Origin: Coptis chinensis
Taxonomy: Eukaryota; Streptophyta; Magnoliopsida; Ranunculales; Ranunculaceae
Reading direction: 5' to 3'
Length of the DNA: 64,000 bases
Assembly: GCA_015680905.1 (NCBI GenBank)
Contig: CM027381.1
Span: 90,111,501-90,175,500, forward strand
The translations under genes and the position numbers were made by a program. Position 1 is the stretch's first letter; every line of letters starts with the position of its first letter. The notes below the pieces were generated by a model that was not told the origin of the DNA, made no database searches, and saw only the letters and a list, made by a program, of their open reading frames with translations. This document shows, one piece after another, positions 31,207 through 40,852 of this stretch.

Positions 31207-33225
31207 CTACTCGGAGGGTAGCCTTCGCCTCTTCGAGACATCCCTTCCCCTAGCACGATAATCCTCTTCATAGGATACACGTGATTTACTGTAAGCCCTA
31301 GAAGACCTTCCTCTGTCCCAGTCTTCATCATACTCTGGCTCACGGTCTTTGTATTTATTATGACCCATATCATCGTATTCTGGTCCACGGTCTTTATATC
31401 TATGATCCACATGTCTGTCTCTGTCCTCTCTGTATCGCTCCCTGTCACGATCACGATCACGTTCCCTTTCTCGGTGGCTGTCTTTTTCCCTGGTCCTTTC
31501 CCTATCTCTACTCAATTCTCTGTCATCGCGAGGCCTCCTTTCCACATATTCATTATTGTAACCATCTTCATCTCTTGGTATGTCCCTATCCGCATCCGGA
31601 TCTCTCTCATCCCGGTACTTTCTATCAGAAGAACCAGACCAATCCCGTTCAGAAACCCTATCTTTGTCTTTTAATGCATTACGGCGTCCGCCTCTATCAG
31701 GACCTCCATCCCCATACTGGTGATCTGAAGCTGCATCCTCATAGCTAGACTCTGCTGCTCTTCCAGCTGGGTCCTCACCAGCCCAGCCAGCTGCACTTGG
31801 GTCGGACCACATGTTCATGCCTTGTCTATCCATACCAGTTGCGGGCATCATTCCCATTCCATTTGCAGGCATACCTCTTCCAAAGAAAGAAGGATTGACA
31901 TGAGGAGCAACACCAGATAAACCAACACCACCAACGGGAGGAAACGATTGCATCATTCCTGGATAAGGAGTCGGGCCAGTAGGGAAACCTCCATAGCCCC
32001 CCATTTGCCCCATCTGTGAACCATAAGCCGGATCAAATCCCTGGCCCATCATTGACTGAGGATGCATCATCTGTGGGTTAGGTTGCATTCCTTGCCCAAA
32101 TCCATTGCCACCACCATTGCCCATTATCCCCCTCCCACCTTGTCCAAATCCATTACCACCCATCCTATTTCTCATTGGCCCAACTTGCCCTCTACCTCTT
32201 CCCCAGTTGCCCCTCCCATAACCTCTACCTCCAGCATCCCCACCTCGAAAACCCCCACCTGTTTGCATGTTGTTGCCCCCACCTCTACCTCCACCATCAT
32301 TCCCTCCCATCCTCCCTGGAGGAAGATTCGACTGAGCCATAGCCTGATTCTTATTCACCTGAGCTTCACCCATTCTCCTAATACTATACGGCGAAGAAGC
32401 ATAAGCCACAACACATGGCTTTCCATTAAACAAATGCCCATTCATCCCATCCTTACAAGCCGTAGCCGCAGCAGGATCATAAAACTCAACCTGACAATAC
32501 CCTTTCGACTTCCCACTAGCCTTCTCCTCAAAAAACTTCACTTCTCTCACATTCCCATACCTACATACCTCTCCCTCTATATCAGCGTCCGTCGTCCACC
32601 AAAGTAAATCCCCTACAAAAAGCATAGTACTCCCACCACCACCCCCAACCCCACCATTATTCCCAGCTCCATAACCTCCCCCAGCACCACCAACACCAAC
32701 ACCAACACCAACATTCCCAGGACCATAACCGCCTCCTTGTCTAGCAAAACCCTCATTATTCCCAACTGCCCCACCATTCATCTGCTGCCTCATGACCCCC
32801 TGCGACCGATTATCCACCATCTCAGCTTCCTTCTCAACCAATCTACCAGATGACTGACCCAACTCAATCCTCAAATCACCACCACCAGCTGCTCCTTTCG
32901 ACACAGACTCATTACCACTAAACCCTACACCTACACCACCCTTTTCTTGAATCTCTTGTTCTCCAACTACATCAACATTCATAGACACTGTTGGGTGGTC
33001 AGTTTCTACTTTCTTCTCCTCTTCTTCTTCATCAGCATCCTCATTTCTAGTCATAGTTTGATTATTAGTATTATGATTATGAAAAGTTTCTCCAATATTA
33101 ACATCATTATATAGATCCTCATAATCTTCTTCCTCTTCATCTACCATAACAAACCCACCGTCATCTGCTACTGCAGATATTGCCTCGTTTCTATGAAACT
33201 GTTCTCCCCCGTCTCCTTCTTCCAT
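31207..33225 (-). CDS. CFIm68/CPSF6-like RNA-binding protein, intronless
   Basis: Resembles the large subunit of cleavage factor I, which acts in the nucleus to choose pre-mRNA polyadenylation sites. It is 672 aa with no intron. Order of parts: acidic N-terminus (about 1-95, VDEEEEDYEDLYN); Gly-rich linker (about 155-198); one RRM (about 200-278) with RNP2 as LFVGDL and RNP1 as KGYCQVEF; a long Gly/Met/Pro-rich middle (GGGFRGGDAGGRGYGRG); and an Arg/Asp/Glu-rich tail (about 540-672, RERERDRDRDRERYREDR) ending KRRRLPSE, which may act as a nuclear signal. This matches the plant CFI68/CFI59-type layout. The start ATG at 33225 is the first in frame after a CT-rich leader. Confidence 0.9.
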   Translation of the reverse strand: MEEGDGGEQFHRNEAISAVADDGGFVMVDEEEEDYEDLYNDVNIGETFHNHNTNNQTMTRNEDADEEEEEKKVETDHPTVSMNVDVVGEQEIQEKGGVGVGFSGNESVSKGAAGGGDLRIELGQSSGRLVEKEAEMVDNRSQGVMRQQMNGGAVGNNEGFARQGGGYGPGNVGVGVGVGGAGGGYGAGNNGGVGGGGGSTMLFVGDLLWWTTDADIEGEVCRYGNVREVKFFEEKASGKSKGYCQVEFYDPAAATACKDGMNGHLFNGKPCVVAYASSPYSIRRMGEAQVNKNQAMAQSNLPPGRMGGNDGGGRGGGNNMQTGGGFRGGDAGGRGYGRGNWGRGRGQVGPMRNRMGGNGFGQGGRGIMGNGGGNGFGQGMQPNPQMMHPQSMMGQGFDPAYGSQMGQMGGYGGFPTGPTPYPGMMQSFPPVGGVGLSGVAPHVNPSFFGRGMPANGMGMMPATGMDRQGMNMWSDPSAAGWAGEDPAGRAAESSYEDAASDHQYGDGGPDRGGRRNALKDKDRVSERDWSGSSDRKYRDERDPDADRDIPRDEDGYNNEYVERRPRDDRELSRDRERTREKDSHRERERDRDRDRERYREDRDRHVDHRYKDRGPEYDDMGHNKYKDREPEYDEDWDRGRSSRAYSKSRVSYEEDYRARGRDVSKRRRLPSE

Positions 33226-33705
33226 GTTAATTTTTCTCTCTCTAACAATTTGTTTCTAGGTTTTTTTTTTATTACAAATTTTACCCACGCCTTTGAATTT
33301 TAAGTTTTCACTGTTATCTTTCGAAATTTTGGTTTCTCTAATGTCGGTATGATATTTTCATTTGATTCTTTTGGAATTTCGCATATTCGTTTCTAGAGAT
33401 GTGAAGAAAATTAATATTAAATGCATCATTATATATCCATTTGAATTCTGCTTTAAAGATGAGCTACTGAATTACCAATCCTGCGATTAGTTAGAAGTTC
33501 TTTTCGATTTCTTGTGTAAAGATGAGCTAGTGAATAATTCAAGTACAGAGAAAGAGAGTATTTGAATCCGTTAATAATCTGTATCATCACTTTATTAGCT
33601 TTGTAATAAGTAGTCATTACAAAAATTCTATCTAAAGGACCCTGAAAACCATATGTTTCAATAACCAGCTTCAGCATACAAATAAGTATATCAACATCCT
33701 CCTCT
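33226..33705. promoter_or_regulatory. Upstream region of the CFIm68-like gene
   Basis: AT-rich 5' flank of the minus-strand gene. A pyrimidine-rich leader (TTTTTCTCTCTCTAAC, 33231-33246) lies just before the ATG, common in plant housekeeping leaders. No other gene is seen. Confidence 0.4.
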
Positions 33706-34353
33706 TCTTAATCTACGTTTGTTTTTCTGAGCCTCTAAATATTGAATCTACGTTTGTTTTTCTGAGCATGTGAATGCTGAATGTTGGATGCTAAATGCCC
33801 ATCCTCTTAATACTAAATGTTGATTGCTGAATTCTAAAAAACATGTTTGTTTTCTATTAGAATAACCTGACTCTGAATGCTGAATATAAATCATTCTGGA
33901 CAATTTTACTCATGCTATCTATTTTAAACACAACTTGATTTCTTGTAAAACAAAAATATATATTATATTTGAGGAGGGGAGATGGATTATCGAAGAAAAT
34001 AAATGATAAATAAATTTATTTAAAATATGCTTTCACAAATATATTTTAACGGTTTAGTTTACTTTCAGAAAATATATATGTAATTCTATTTTTAACAAAA
34101 TGGATATCATTCACCCAAAAAAATGAAAAAACCTGTGACTCCAACATCAAATTTTGAAGAATCTATTTTGAAGCCATAAAGGTCAAGATAAGAAAGTAGA
34201 TGAGTTCTTGAGATTGGGTTATTAAGAAAGGACAAAAAATGACTTCTTCGTTTCAAATATTAAGTATTATAATTCAACATTCAGACGAAACTTTGGTGTT
34301 GAATGCTAAATGCTGAAAGTACATCTGAATGCTTAAACTACTTAAAAGAAAAT

Positions 34354-35745
34354 GGCTATTTAGATTTTGGCCCCACTTTATATATGGGATATTAGCGTTT
34401 GGTTCTCCTAAGTTGGTTTATTCGTTTTTGGCTCCAGTTCCGTTAGTTGACTGGGTCAACTTTAACTGCTCCATAGCATATTTTCAAAATAGCAACTTTA
34501 CCCTTCATGTGAGTTGCGCGTGACTATCGTAAATACTAGTTTTGTAAAATTTCGATTTTGAAATCCAATACAAATTTCGTTTCGATCATATCGATTTAAA
34601 AGTCCACCAGCAAGTATCTATCTTACAAATATTGACGGCTTGGATTAAAAGTCCACGTGGCAATCACAAATCACAAGCTTGAGGAGATTCGCAACTCATG
34701 TCGACACGTGGCATCCTCGATGCACTGTCTCATCTCCTTCGTCTTTAGTCTTCATCGCAAACTTCCCTCCAAACAGCTGCAGCTACACTTTATAGTCTCC
34801 TTCTCGTTGATTCCTATTGGCCCATCGTTGGCGCGAAACGGGATATAGTTTCGCGTTGATAGAAATCATAAAATGTCAAAATTTAGTACCAAGAACAATT
34901 AAAGATGGGTTAAAAGCATTATTTGGTGTAGCACTTTATCAATTAAATCGAGCTAATATGATTGATCTTGGTATAGTGGGTCCACTTTTTTCATTAGTAG
35001 TGAAAGATGGAAGGTTGGGTATAGTGGAAGATGCAACACCTGTTATTGCACAAGTTGCTGGGTGTTGCAACAGCGATATTAAATTAAAGAAGGAACATGC
35101 TTGTAGTTGGGTGGAGATTGCAAATGCAGTTCATATCTTTGTGGCCAATGACGATGCTCATCCACAAAGGGAGGACATAAGAAAGATGTGGGAGAAATTA
35201 AGTAAGAAGATCAAGGAAGTTGGATATGTTCCAGATACAAGTCATGTGCTTTTGTTCGTGGATCAGCAGGAGAGGGAAGTGAAATTGTAGTACCATAGCG
35301 AGAAGCTTGCTCTAGCCTTTGCGCTTCTCAATACATCCCCTGGTTCAACAATTCATATAAAAAAGAATATAAGGATGTGCAGCGATTGTCACTCTGCATT
35401 CAAAATTCGTGTCAAAGGTGATGGCGAGGGAGATTGTAGTGAGAGACACCAATCGATTCCATCATTTTAATGATGGGTATTGCTCATGTGGAGATTAAAC
35501 TGATAAAGAAGGTGAATAGTGCTTATTGAATAACTCTTGGATCTCGACCGTTGGATTTGGACACGTGTGGCACGCGTGAGGGGTATTTAGGTCATTTTGA
35601 AATTATGAAGATCAAAACCTACCGAGCAATTAAAACTGACCAAGAAGTCAGCTGACAGAACTGGGGCCAAAAACGAATAAACCAATTTAAAAGAGCCAAA
35701 CGCTAATATCTATATATAAAGTGAGGCCAAAAACTAAATAACTCT
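34354..35745. mobile_element. Pack-MULE-like element carrying two host gene fragments
   Basis: About 100-bp inverted repeats at 34354-34455 and 35640-35745 share TATTTAG, TTTTGGC, CACTTTATATAT, ATATTAGCGTTTGG and GGTTTATTCGTTTTTGGC in opposite orientation. Flanking direct repeats fit a 9-11 bp duplication: either AAAAGAAAAT/AAAAAAAAAT immediately at the ends, or GAATGCTTAAA at 34327-34337 and 35758-35768. Long inverted repeats, 9-11 bp duplications, no transposase and captured gene pieces are the hallmarks of Pack-MULEs. Confidence 0.75.
34817..35290 (+). CDS. Chimeric ORF: ARM-repeat fragment fused to PPR-DYW fragment
   Basis: A 157-aa open frame inside the Pack-MULE-like element. Residues about 25-82 contain IKDGLKALFGVALYQLNRAN and DGRLGIVEDATPVIAQVAGC, characteristic of ARM repeats of a U-box (PUB45-like) protein. 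Residues about 90-157 contain ACSWVEIANAVHIFVANDD, HPQ and YVPDTSHVLLFV, the E+/DYW start of a PPR protein. The two are joined in frame. After the stop at 35288 the DYW domain continues in the same frame with YHSEKLALAF (HxE zinc-ligand motif) and CSDCH. It finishes in a shifted frame with [15 protein letters not shown] and a stop (35496-35498) where YW would be. Expression is unknown. Confidence 0.7.
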   Translation: MAHRWRETGYSFALIEIIKCQNLVPRTIKDGLKALFGVALYQLNRANMIDLGIVGPLFSLVVKDGRLGIVEDATPVIAQVAGCCNSDIKLKKEHACSWVEIANAVHIFVANDDAHPQREDIRKMWEKLSKKIKEVGYVPDTSHVLLFVDQQEREVKL

Positions 35746-35880
35746 AAAAAAAAATAAGAATGCTTAAAACTTAAGTTTAAGAGGTTTTGAATGCTGAATT
35801 AAAAAAAAAAACAAACAACCCAATACTTCTTTTCTTCCTTTTTATAGGCTCGGAAAAATCTCCTTGGCTAATGCTCCTTC

Positions 35881-36855
35881 CTAAACGCGTTCGATTTTTT
35901 TGAACAAACATTTTGGTATACAATCTTTTATTGCGAAAGTCTGCAGACTTCGGTCGGTTGGATTATACAAAACTAAAAGGTCACCATGAGGTTCGTGTAT
36001 TATATAGGAACCCAATTTCTCTGGAAGATGTAATGGTGAAAATTTTCTTGGTTCTTCAACGCTGTACAGTTTAGTCCATGACTCCTTCATACCATAGTCT
36101 TTCATCACCCAGGCCACAGTATGATGCTCATATCTACAGAACATGCAAAGAAAGCCATCTAACACTGAAACTAGTGTGTGATAATACCCAGCATCATAGT
36201 GAGGCTGTGATACCTCCCGAAATTTTTTATCCTCCATATCGTAAGCAATGACTACTTTAAGATTATGATTTTCCTCAATTGACTGGATTGTTTTCCAATG
36301 TAAAGCGCCTTGAACAAATATACCTGATGTGGCTTCTTTTGTTATATTGTAACCAACTCCTCTGATTGTTCTTTCCCATGATTCCTTGCGTAGTGAGTAG
36401 ACTTTGACTTCGTTTGACACGAAGTGTACAAGCTCATAATCATCAGAAGTTGCAATATATCCCAAGCCAGTTCCTTGAATATACGAACTGGTATACGGGA
36501 GTAATGGCTTCCGCAAGCACCTATATTCTCCAGTAGATGGATTCCATATGTATAAAATATCAAAATTTAAGGCTATGCAGAGCAGTCCATTACAAGCACC
36601 CAAAATATCAATATGATGGTATTCCGAGGTCTGAAACGGAGGATTAATAACTGCGTCCTTATGTACTTCATAATCTAATGTGTATATCCTTGTAGATCGG
36701 ATCAGGAGTCGATATTCTACATGCTTGTTGATGAAAATAGGATCTGAAATTAAAGTATCCCATGATTTTGATACGCACCTGAATCTTGCAACAGTTTTTT
36801 CCGGTGACCTTAAGAGTATATTTTCAACGATCTCAAGTGGAAAAAAGTCTGACAT
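35881..36855 (-). CDS. F-box protein with F-box-associated domain, intact
   Basis: 324 aa, one exon, a normal length for plant F-box/FBA proteins of SCF ubiquitin ligases. The F-box is at residues about 1-45 (FFPLEIVENILLRSPEKTVA then FRCVSKSWDTLISDPIFINK). Then come the FBA-type motifs ILGACNGLLCIALN, LYIWNPSTGEYRCL, GLGYIATSDDYELVHF, VYSLRKESWERT, GALHWKT, YDMEDKKFREV and WTKLYSVEE. The substrate is unknown. It is related in design to the two broken copies at the start of the window but is not their close duplicate. Confidence 0.92.
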   Translation of the reverse strand: MSDFFPLEIVENILLRSPEKTVARFRCVSKSWDTLISDPIFINKHVEYRLLIRSTRIYTLDYEVHKDAVINPPFQTSEYHHIDILGACNGLLCIALNFDILYIWNPSTGEYRCLRKPLLPYTSSYIQGTGLGYIATSDDYELVHFVSNEVKVYSLRKESWERTIRGVGYNITKEATSGIFVQGALHWKTIQSIEENHNLKVVIAYDMEDKKFREVSQPHYDAGYYHTLVSVLDGFLCMFCRYEHHTVAWVMKDYGMKESWTKLYSVEEPRKFSPLHLPEKLGSYIIHEPHGDLLVLYNPTDRSLQTFAIKDCIPKCLFKKIERV

Positions 36856-37100
36856 CCTATTCTACTTCGTCCAATGTTTAGGCTTGTTACTGTGAAGGAA
36901 TGGTGTTTTTTTTTTTGCAGTGTTTAAGAACTGAGATCGCGTAGGGTAAAAAGAATACGATATGCAACAAGAAGCTAAAAATAATATTCGGCTTGAAATT
37001 CCAACTTTCCAACTTCAGCACGTTTCTAATGGAAAGCATATTGCAAATCGCTGTGGATTAGGGAGGCCCAGGGTAAAAGCCCATGCATTACTAGTGTAAT
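36856..37100. other. 5' flank of the F-box gene
   Basis: About 245 bp before the TE nest, presumably holding the promoter of the minus-strand F-box gene. No clear TATA box was picked out. Confidence 0.4.
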
Positions 37101-37278
37101 TAGGGTAGGGAATCGGGTTTTGGATTCGGGTCGATTTTCATATCCGTTTATTTATTCAAGTCGGGTTCAGATTCGGGTATGCCGGGTTCGAATTTGGGTT
37201 CGGATATAATTTTTGAACTTTTTTTTAAATTTTTAGTGTTATCCGTTCGGGTCGGTCGAATACCCGTTCCTTGCCCTA
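37101..37278. mobile_element. hAT-type MITE, 178 bp, exact 8-bp target duplication
   Basis: Termini TAGGGTAGGG and CCTTGCCCTA are inverted repeats. The 8-bp repeat AGTGTAAT flanks both sides (37093-37100 and 37279-37286), the signature of hAT transposition. The inside is rich in TCGGGT-like units and has no coding capacity. A relative lies at 40508-40852. Confidence 0.92.
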
Positions 37279-37288
37279 AGTGTAATGG

Positions 37289-38172
37289 ACTGAAATTGCC
37301 AAAGTTTTGTAACCATTGCAAGATAGTTGGTCACCTTGTCACTGAATGCAGGAAGCTGACATGGTATTTTTTTTTTGCTAAAAGGTAATTGTGTATATAG
37401 CAAAAAGAAAAAGTTATAGTTATATCAGGTGAGAGACTCTTATAGCCCCTCCAACATTACAACGATTTAAGCAATAAATCTATAGTAGGTGAAGTGTTGG
37501 TTCTCCATACTATGTAGGAAGTCTGGTCTGTGAGGCCACCATTGTTGCTGCCCATTCGCTAAAGTTGCTCCTCTTTTGGCACATTTATCTGCTCTGAAAT
37601 TCACTTCTCTCCATGTACTAGTGAGAATGATAATTGCTTTGGTCTTGAGTCTATTACATTCTGCTTTGCATCTCCAATGTACCTTGCTTGTCTGGAAGGC
37701 TTGAACTGCAGCTTTCCAGTCTGATTCTACCATGTCTGGAAAGCTGACATGGTATTGGAAAAGAACAAGATGGTGATAGTGGACAACACTCCCAAGGAAA
37801 CTGAAGGTAGAAACAAAAAGAGACACAGGAAAAAAAAAGGGAGAGGAGACTAGTAACAAATGGATAGAGGTTAAAAACAAATCCACAAATGCGATGGCTA
37901 GCACTTCAGTAGCTAATGAGAACAATAACCAATTCCAAGTTTTGCAAGAAAACGAGGAAGGGGTGATAGAAGCAATCGAGCATCAGGAAGTACAAGACAA
38001 CAGACCACCACCACAAGGGGAAAACAACCAAATTGAAATCGCTACAAATGACACTCCAATCGAGCACCCAAATGTTCCTGAAGTAGTTACAAAACCTGAA
38101 GAATATGTTGGAGCCATAGTGGGTGCAACTGAACATCCTGAGCATATTGATTGTGTTGCCGCTGCAATCTAA
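37289..38172 (+). pseudogene. LINE ORF1, zinc knuckle and tail (first part)
   Basis: At the 5' edge it reads LPKFCNHCKIVGHLVTEC, a CCHC zinc knuckle as found in plant L1 ORF1 proteins that bind the element RNA. After the small LINE insertion the frame continues through a Lys/Arg-rich stretch. It then opens as a 92-aa run (37894-38172) with NQFQVLQENEEG and TEHPEHIDCVAA. The upstream DUF4283-type half is absent because of 5' truncation. Confidence 0.8.
37369..37740 (-). mobile_element. Short 5'-truncated LINE inserted in the LINE
   Basis: 372 bp flanked by the exact 16-bp repeat AAGCTGACATGGTATT (37353-37368 and 37741-37756). It begins on the plus strand with a T run, the poly(A) tail of a minus-strand insertion. 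Its minus strand encodes the end of a LINE RNase H domain: MVESDWKAAVQAFQTSKVHW and TWREVNFRADKCAKRGA. The end of the larger LINE itself reads EVNFAADTSANKG, so the two are related. Confidence 0.93.
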
Positions 38173-39059
38173 ACTATAACACCCCGTTTATTTTATTTAT
38201 ATTTTTCCCTATTTATTAGGGTTTAAAAAAATAATAATAATATTTCAAAAAAAAAAGAAAGATAAAGAAAAAAGAAAAGAAAAGATAAAGATAAAGATAA
38301 AATATAATAAGATAAAAACGTGAGAAAGAAAGATGAGAGTTTGGCTACAACCGAACTCTCTCTTTTTGTTTGAAAAAGTTCAAGAAAACCAATGGGGTTT
38401 TTCTCAGTAAAAGCTAGAAATATCGTTCTAGTGGAAAAAGGGAAGTAGAAAAGGTTCAACGTCTCAAGACTACTTACTTGGAAAAAAAAATTGTCCCCTT
38501 CCTTAAGGAGGAGTTTGCTTACCTAAAGTAGAGAAAATTGTAGTGAACTGTGGGATTGGAGAAGCTACACAGAATTCTAAATTAAGGTTTAGATGTAGCA
38601 TCGAAAGATTTGTCTATTATTTGTGGTCAAAGGTCAGTGAAGACTCGGGCAAGGGTGTCTATTGCCACATTTAAGGTTAGAGAAGGTCAGCCAATTGGAC
38701 TCGCAGTCACACTCAGGGGAAAGGAGAGTCCTATTATTTATGCACATTGACATGATTTCTTGAAATTAATAGCACAATGGATATTTGCATGAATACCAAA
38801 GCATAACAACAAAACAATTACTTAGATTCAATGTAAACTATATATAAGGCTTCTGAAAGGCGAAGGCCTAGTGAATCATAATATGACAAAAGTTGACTAT
38901 CTACCTAATATTAAAGGTCTGACGACCTGTCCTAGTATACTTACTACTTTATCATAATGGTGTGCAAGTCTGCCAAAAAGAATATTCAAGCCTAGATGAG
39001 GTTCAAATGCACGAATTCCAAGTGATAAACTTGTCTTAAACAAGATATAGTAAGGGCTG

Positions 39060-39660
39060 CGACCAAGTGATCAAACCTGTCAAGTTTGGTTTACAGAAAA
39101 CAGGGCGTCAGAATTTCATTTTGATGCACTATATTCGAGTCCAGTTTTCATATATTTAGAGTCAGATTCAAAACTCGCTAAAACATGAAAAAATAAGTTT
39201 TATGTGTCTGCTTTCCAACCCAATTGACCTCGTCACATTCCGAGGTCTGTGATGGTAGATATGATGTCTGGAAGTTTGGTTGATAGAAAACAAAGTCGCG
39301 CCAGAAATCAGTTTTCAAGACCGTGTTCAAGTCCAGTTTTAATTTAGTTAGAGTTTGAACTAGATTTTTATGAAAACATGAAAAAGTAATATTTGGAAGT
39401 CTGCTTTCTATTCCAATTGGCCTCATCGCATTATAAGACCTGTGGAATTAATTATAGTGTATGGAAGTTTGACTAGCAGAAAACAGTGCGTCAGAAATCA
39501 GTTTCTGTGCACTGTGTTCGAGCCTAGTTTTGGCACATTTAGAAGGAGATTGAGTATTTTTGTAAAACATGAGAAAGTAAGTTCTGTGTGTCAGATTTGC
39601 AACACAAAAAGCCTCGATGCGTTTAGATACTTGTGAAAAGAGTTGTGTCATTCAGAAAAT
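39060..39660. repeat. About 195-bp degenerate tandem repeat, three units
   Basis: Three consecutive units share AAAACATGA-AAAGTAA, TCTGCTTTC or similar, and CAGAAATCAGTTT blocks, spaced about 190-200 bp. They lie inside the LTR-like block. Divergence between units is high, so the duplications are old. Confidence 0.75.
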
Positions 39661-40146
39661 AGTCCGTCAGAAATCTAGTTTGCTGAAAATTAGGATTTTT
39701 ACCGTTATTGTGATAACTATATGTGTATAAAGTTAGTACTTAATTGTGTACGTGATTGTAATTGTTTCAAATGTATTCACGAAACATTTAACTAATGCGT
39801 TATTCCTTATTGAACCTTTTGATATCTATGATTTATATAATTGATAATGAGGTGAGTTGATTAGTTATTGTGTTTGAAATATTTAGTAATGATCATATTG
39901 TTTGAGATGGTATTTGTTTTGTAATGAAAATATTATAATAAATGAGAACTCTTGAGTGTTAAAATCTGGGGTAAAAGTGTCCGGTGAAAATTAAATGTGT
40001 CGCCCACATCTTTAGATCTCTCCATGCCTCTTTGATGAAAAGAAATGTTTATGACTAATGATGTCATGTGAAAAGCTGCCTTAAAGAGAAACTAAGGCAT
40101 TCGCCTTGTGGGTTGGCTGTATTCCTTGAATGTACGGGAATGTAGG

Positions 40147-40444
40147 TGGGTATTCCTTGAATGTGGCGGGAATGACCCAAGGTATTCATTGAATGTGCCA
40201 TGAATGACCTGTTAGTGTTATGGTGGGTATTCCTTGAATGTGGCGGGAATGACCCAAAGTATTCATTGAATATGCCATGAATGACATGTTAGTGTTATGA
40301 TAGATATTCCTTGAATGTGGCAGAAATGACCTAAGGTATTCATTGAATGTGCCATGAATAACCTGTTAGTACTATGATGGGTATTCCTTGAATGTGGCGG
40401 GAATGACCCAAGATATTCATTGAATGTGCCATGAATAACCTAAT
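40147..40444. repeat. 77-bp tandem repeat, about four units
   Basis: Units of about 77 bp, each with ATTCCTTGAATGTGGCGGGA, ATGACC, ATTCATTGAATGTGCCATGA and CTGTTAGT. They differ by only a few bases, so they are younger than the 195-bp array nearby. They lie inside the LTR-like block. Confidence 0.9.
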
Positions 40445-40507
40445 ATTTTCTTATGCCCAAAGGAGGTTTTGTGATTATGTGTATGGAAACCCAGAGATGG
40501 CTGTGAC

Positions 40508-40852
40508 TAGGGCAGGGATCGGGTCGGGTTCGGGTCGGATATGGCTATATCCGAATCCGAATCCGAATAATTTCACAGTATCCGAATCCGAACCCAAACC
40601 CGATTATATCCGAAATTTAATATCCGAATCCGACCCGAACCCGACCGAATCCGACTAACCCGATCGAATAACACTAAAAATTCAAAAAAATCCCAAAAAT
40701 TATATCCGAATCCGAACCCGAACTCGACATACCTGAATCCAAATCTGACCTGAATACATAAACTGATACAAAAATCAACCCAAACCCGATATATTCGTGT
40801 AACCGGTCGGTCGGTCGGATTCGGTCTATCCGACCGATTCCCCGCCTCTCTA
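40508..40852. mobile_element. hAT-type MITE rich in TCGGGT/CCGAAT units
   Basis: Termini TAGGGCAGGGATCGGG and its imperfect complement ending CGCCTCTCTA. The flanks CTGTGACT (40501-40508) and GTGTGACT (40853-40860) match at seven of eight bases. It is the same family as the MITE at 37101-37278 but longer; the inside is a run of CCGAATCCGAA and GGTTCGGGTC units. Confidence 0.8.

Larger units (their letters stand above)
33710..35821. mobile_element. Possible hAT-like element, interrupted by a Pack-MULE-like element
   Basis: The left end has two copies of CTACGTTTGTTTTTCTGAGC (from about 33710), followed by many copies of GAATGCTGAAT or close variants. The right end (35758-35821) carries TTTTGAATGCTGAATT and then AAAAACAAACAACCC, roughly the inverse of the left end. 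Such termini are common in small plant hAT-type elements. No transposase is seen, and the exact ends and target duplication are uncertain. Confidence 0.4.

Noticed and set aside
31360..31674. 104-aa hydrophobic plus-strand ORF
   Set aside because: Antisense to the Arg/Asp/Glu-rich tail of the CFIm68-like gene, which gives false Val/Ile/Ser runs.
32062..32607. 181-aa plus-strand ORF
   Set aside because: Antisense shadow of the Gly-rich part of the CFIm68-like gene; low-complexity Pro/Ser/Thr/His and no domain.
37894..38172. Separate host gene of 92 aa
   Set aside because: It is flanked by LINE ORF1 knuckle and ORF2, and its tail motif recurs in the continuation after 42312; it is the ORF1 tail.
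40431..40658. 75-aa ORF rich in PNP and SES repeats
   Set aside because: Translation of the CCGAATCC-type repeats of the hAT MITE.
40510..40850. Telomere-like or centromere-like repeat (TCGGGT units)
   Set aside because: The units are imperfect, lie within a 345-bp element with inverted ends and a near-perfect 8-bp duplication, and recur in a second small MITE.
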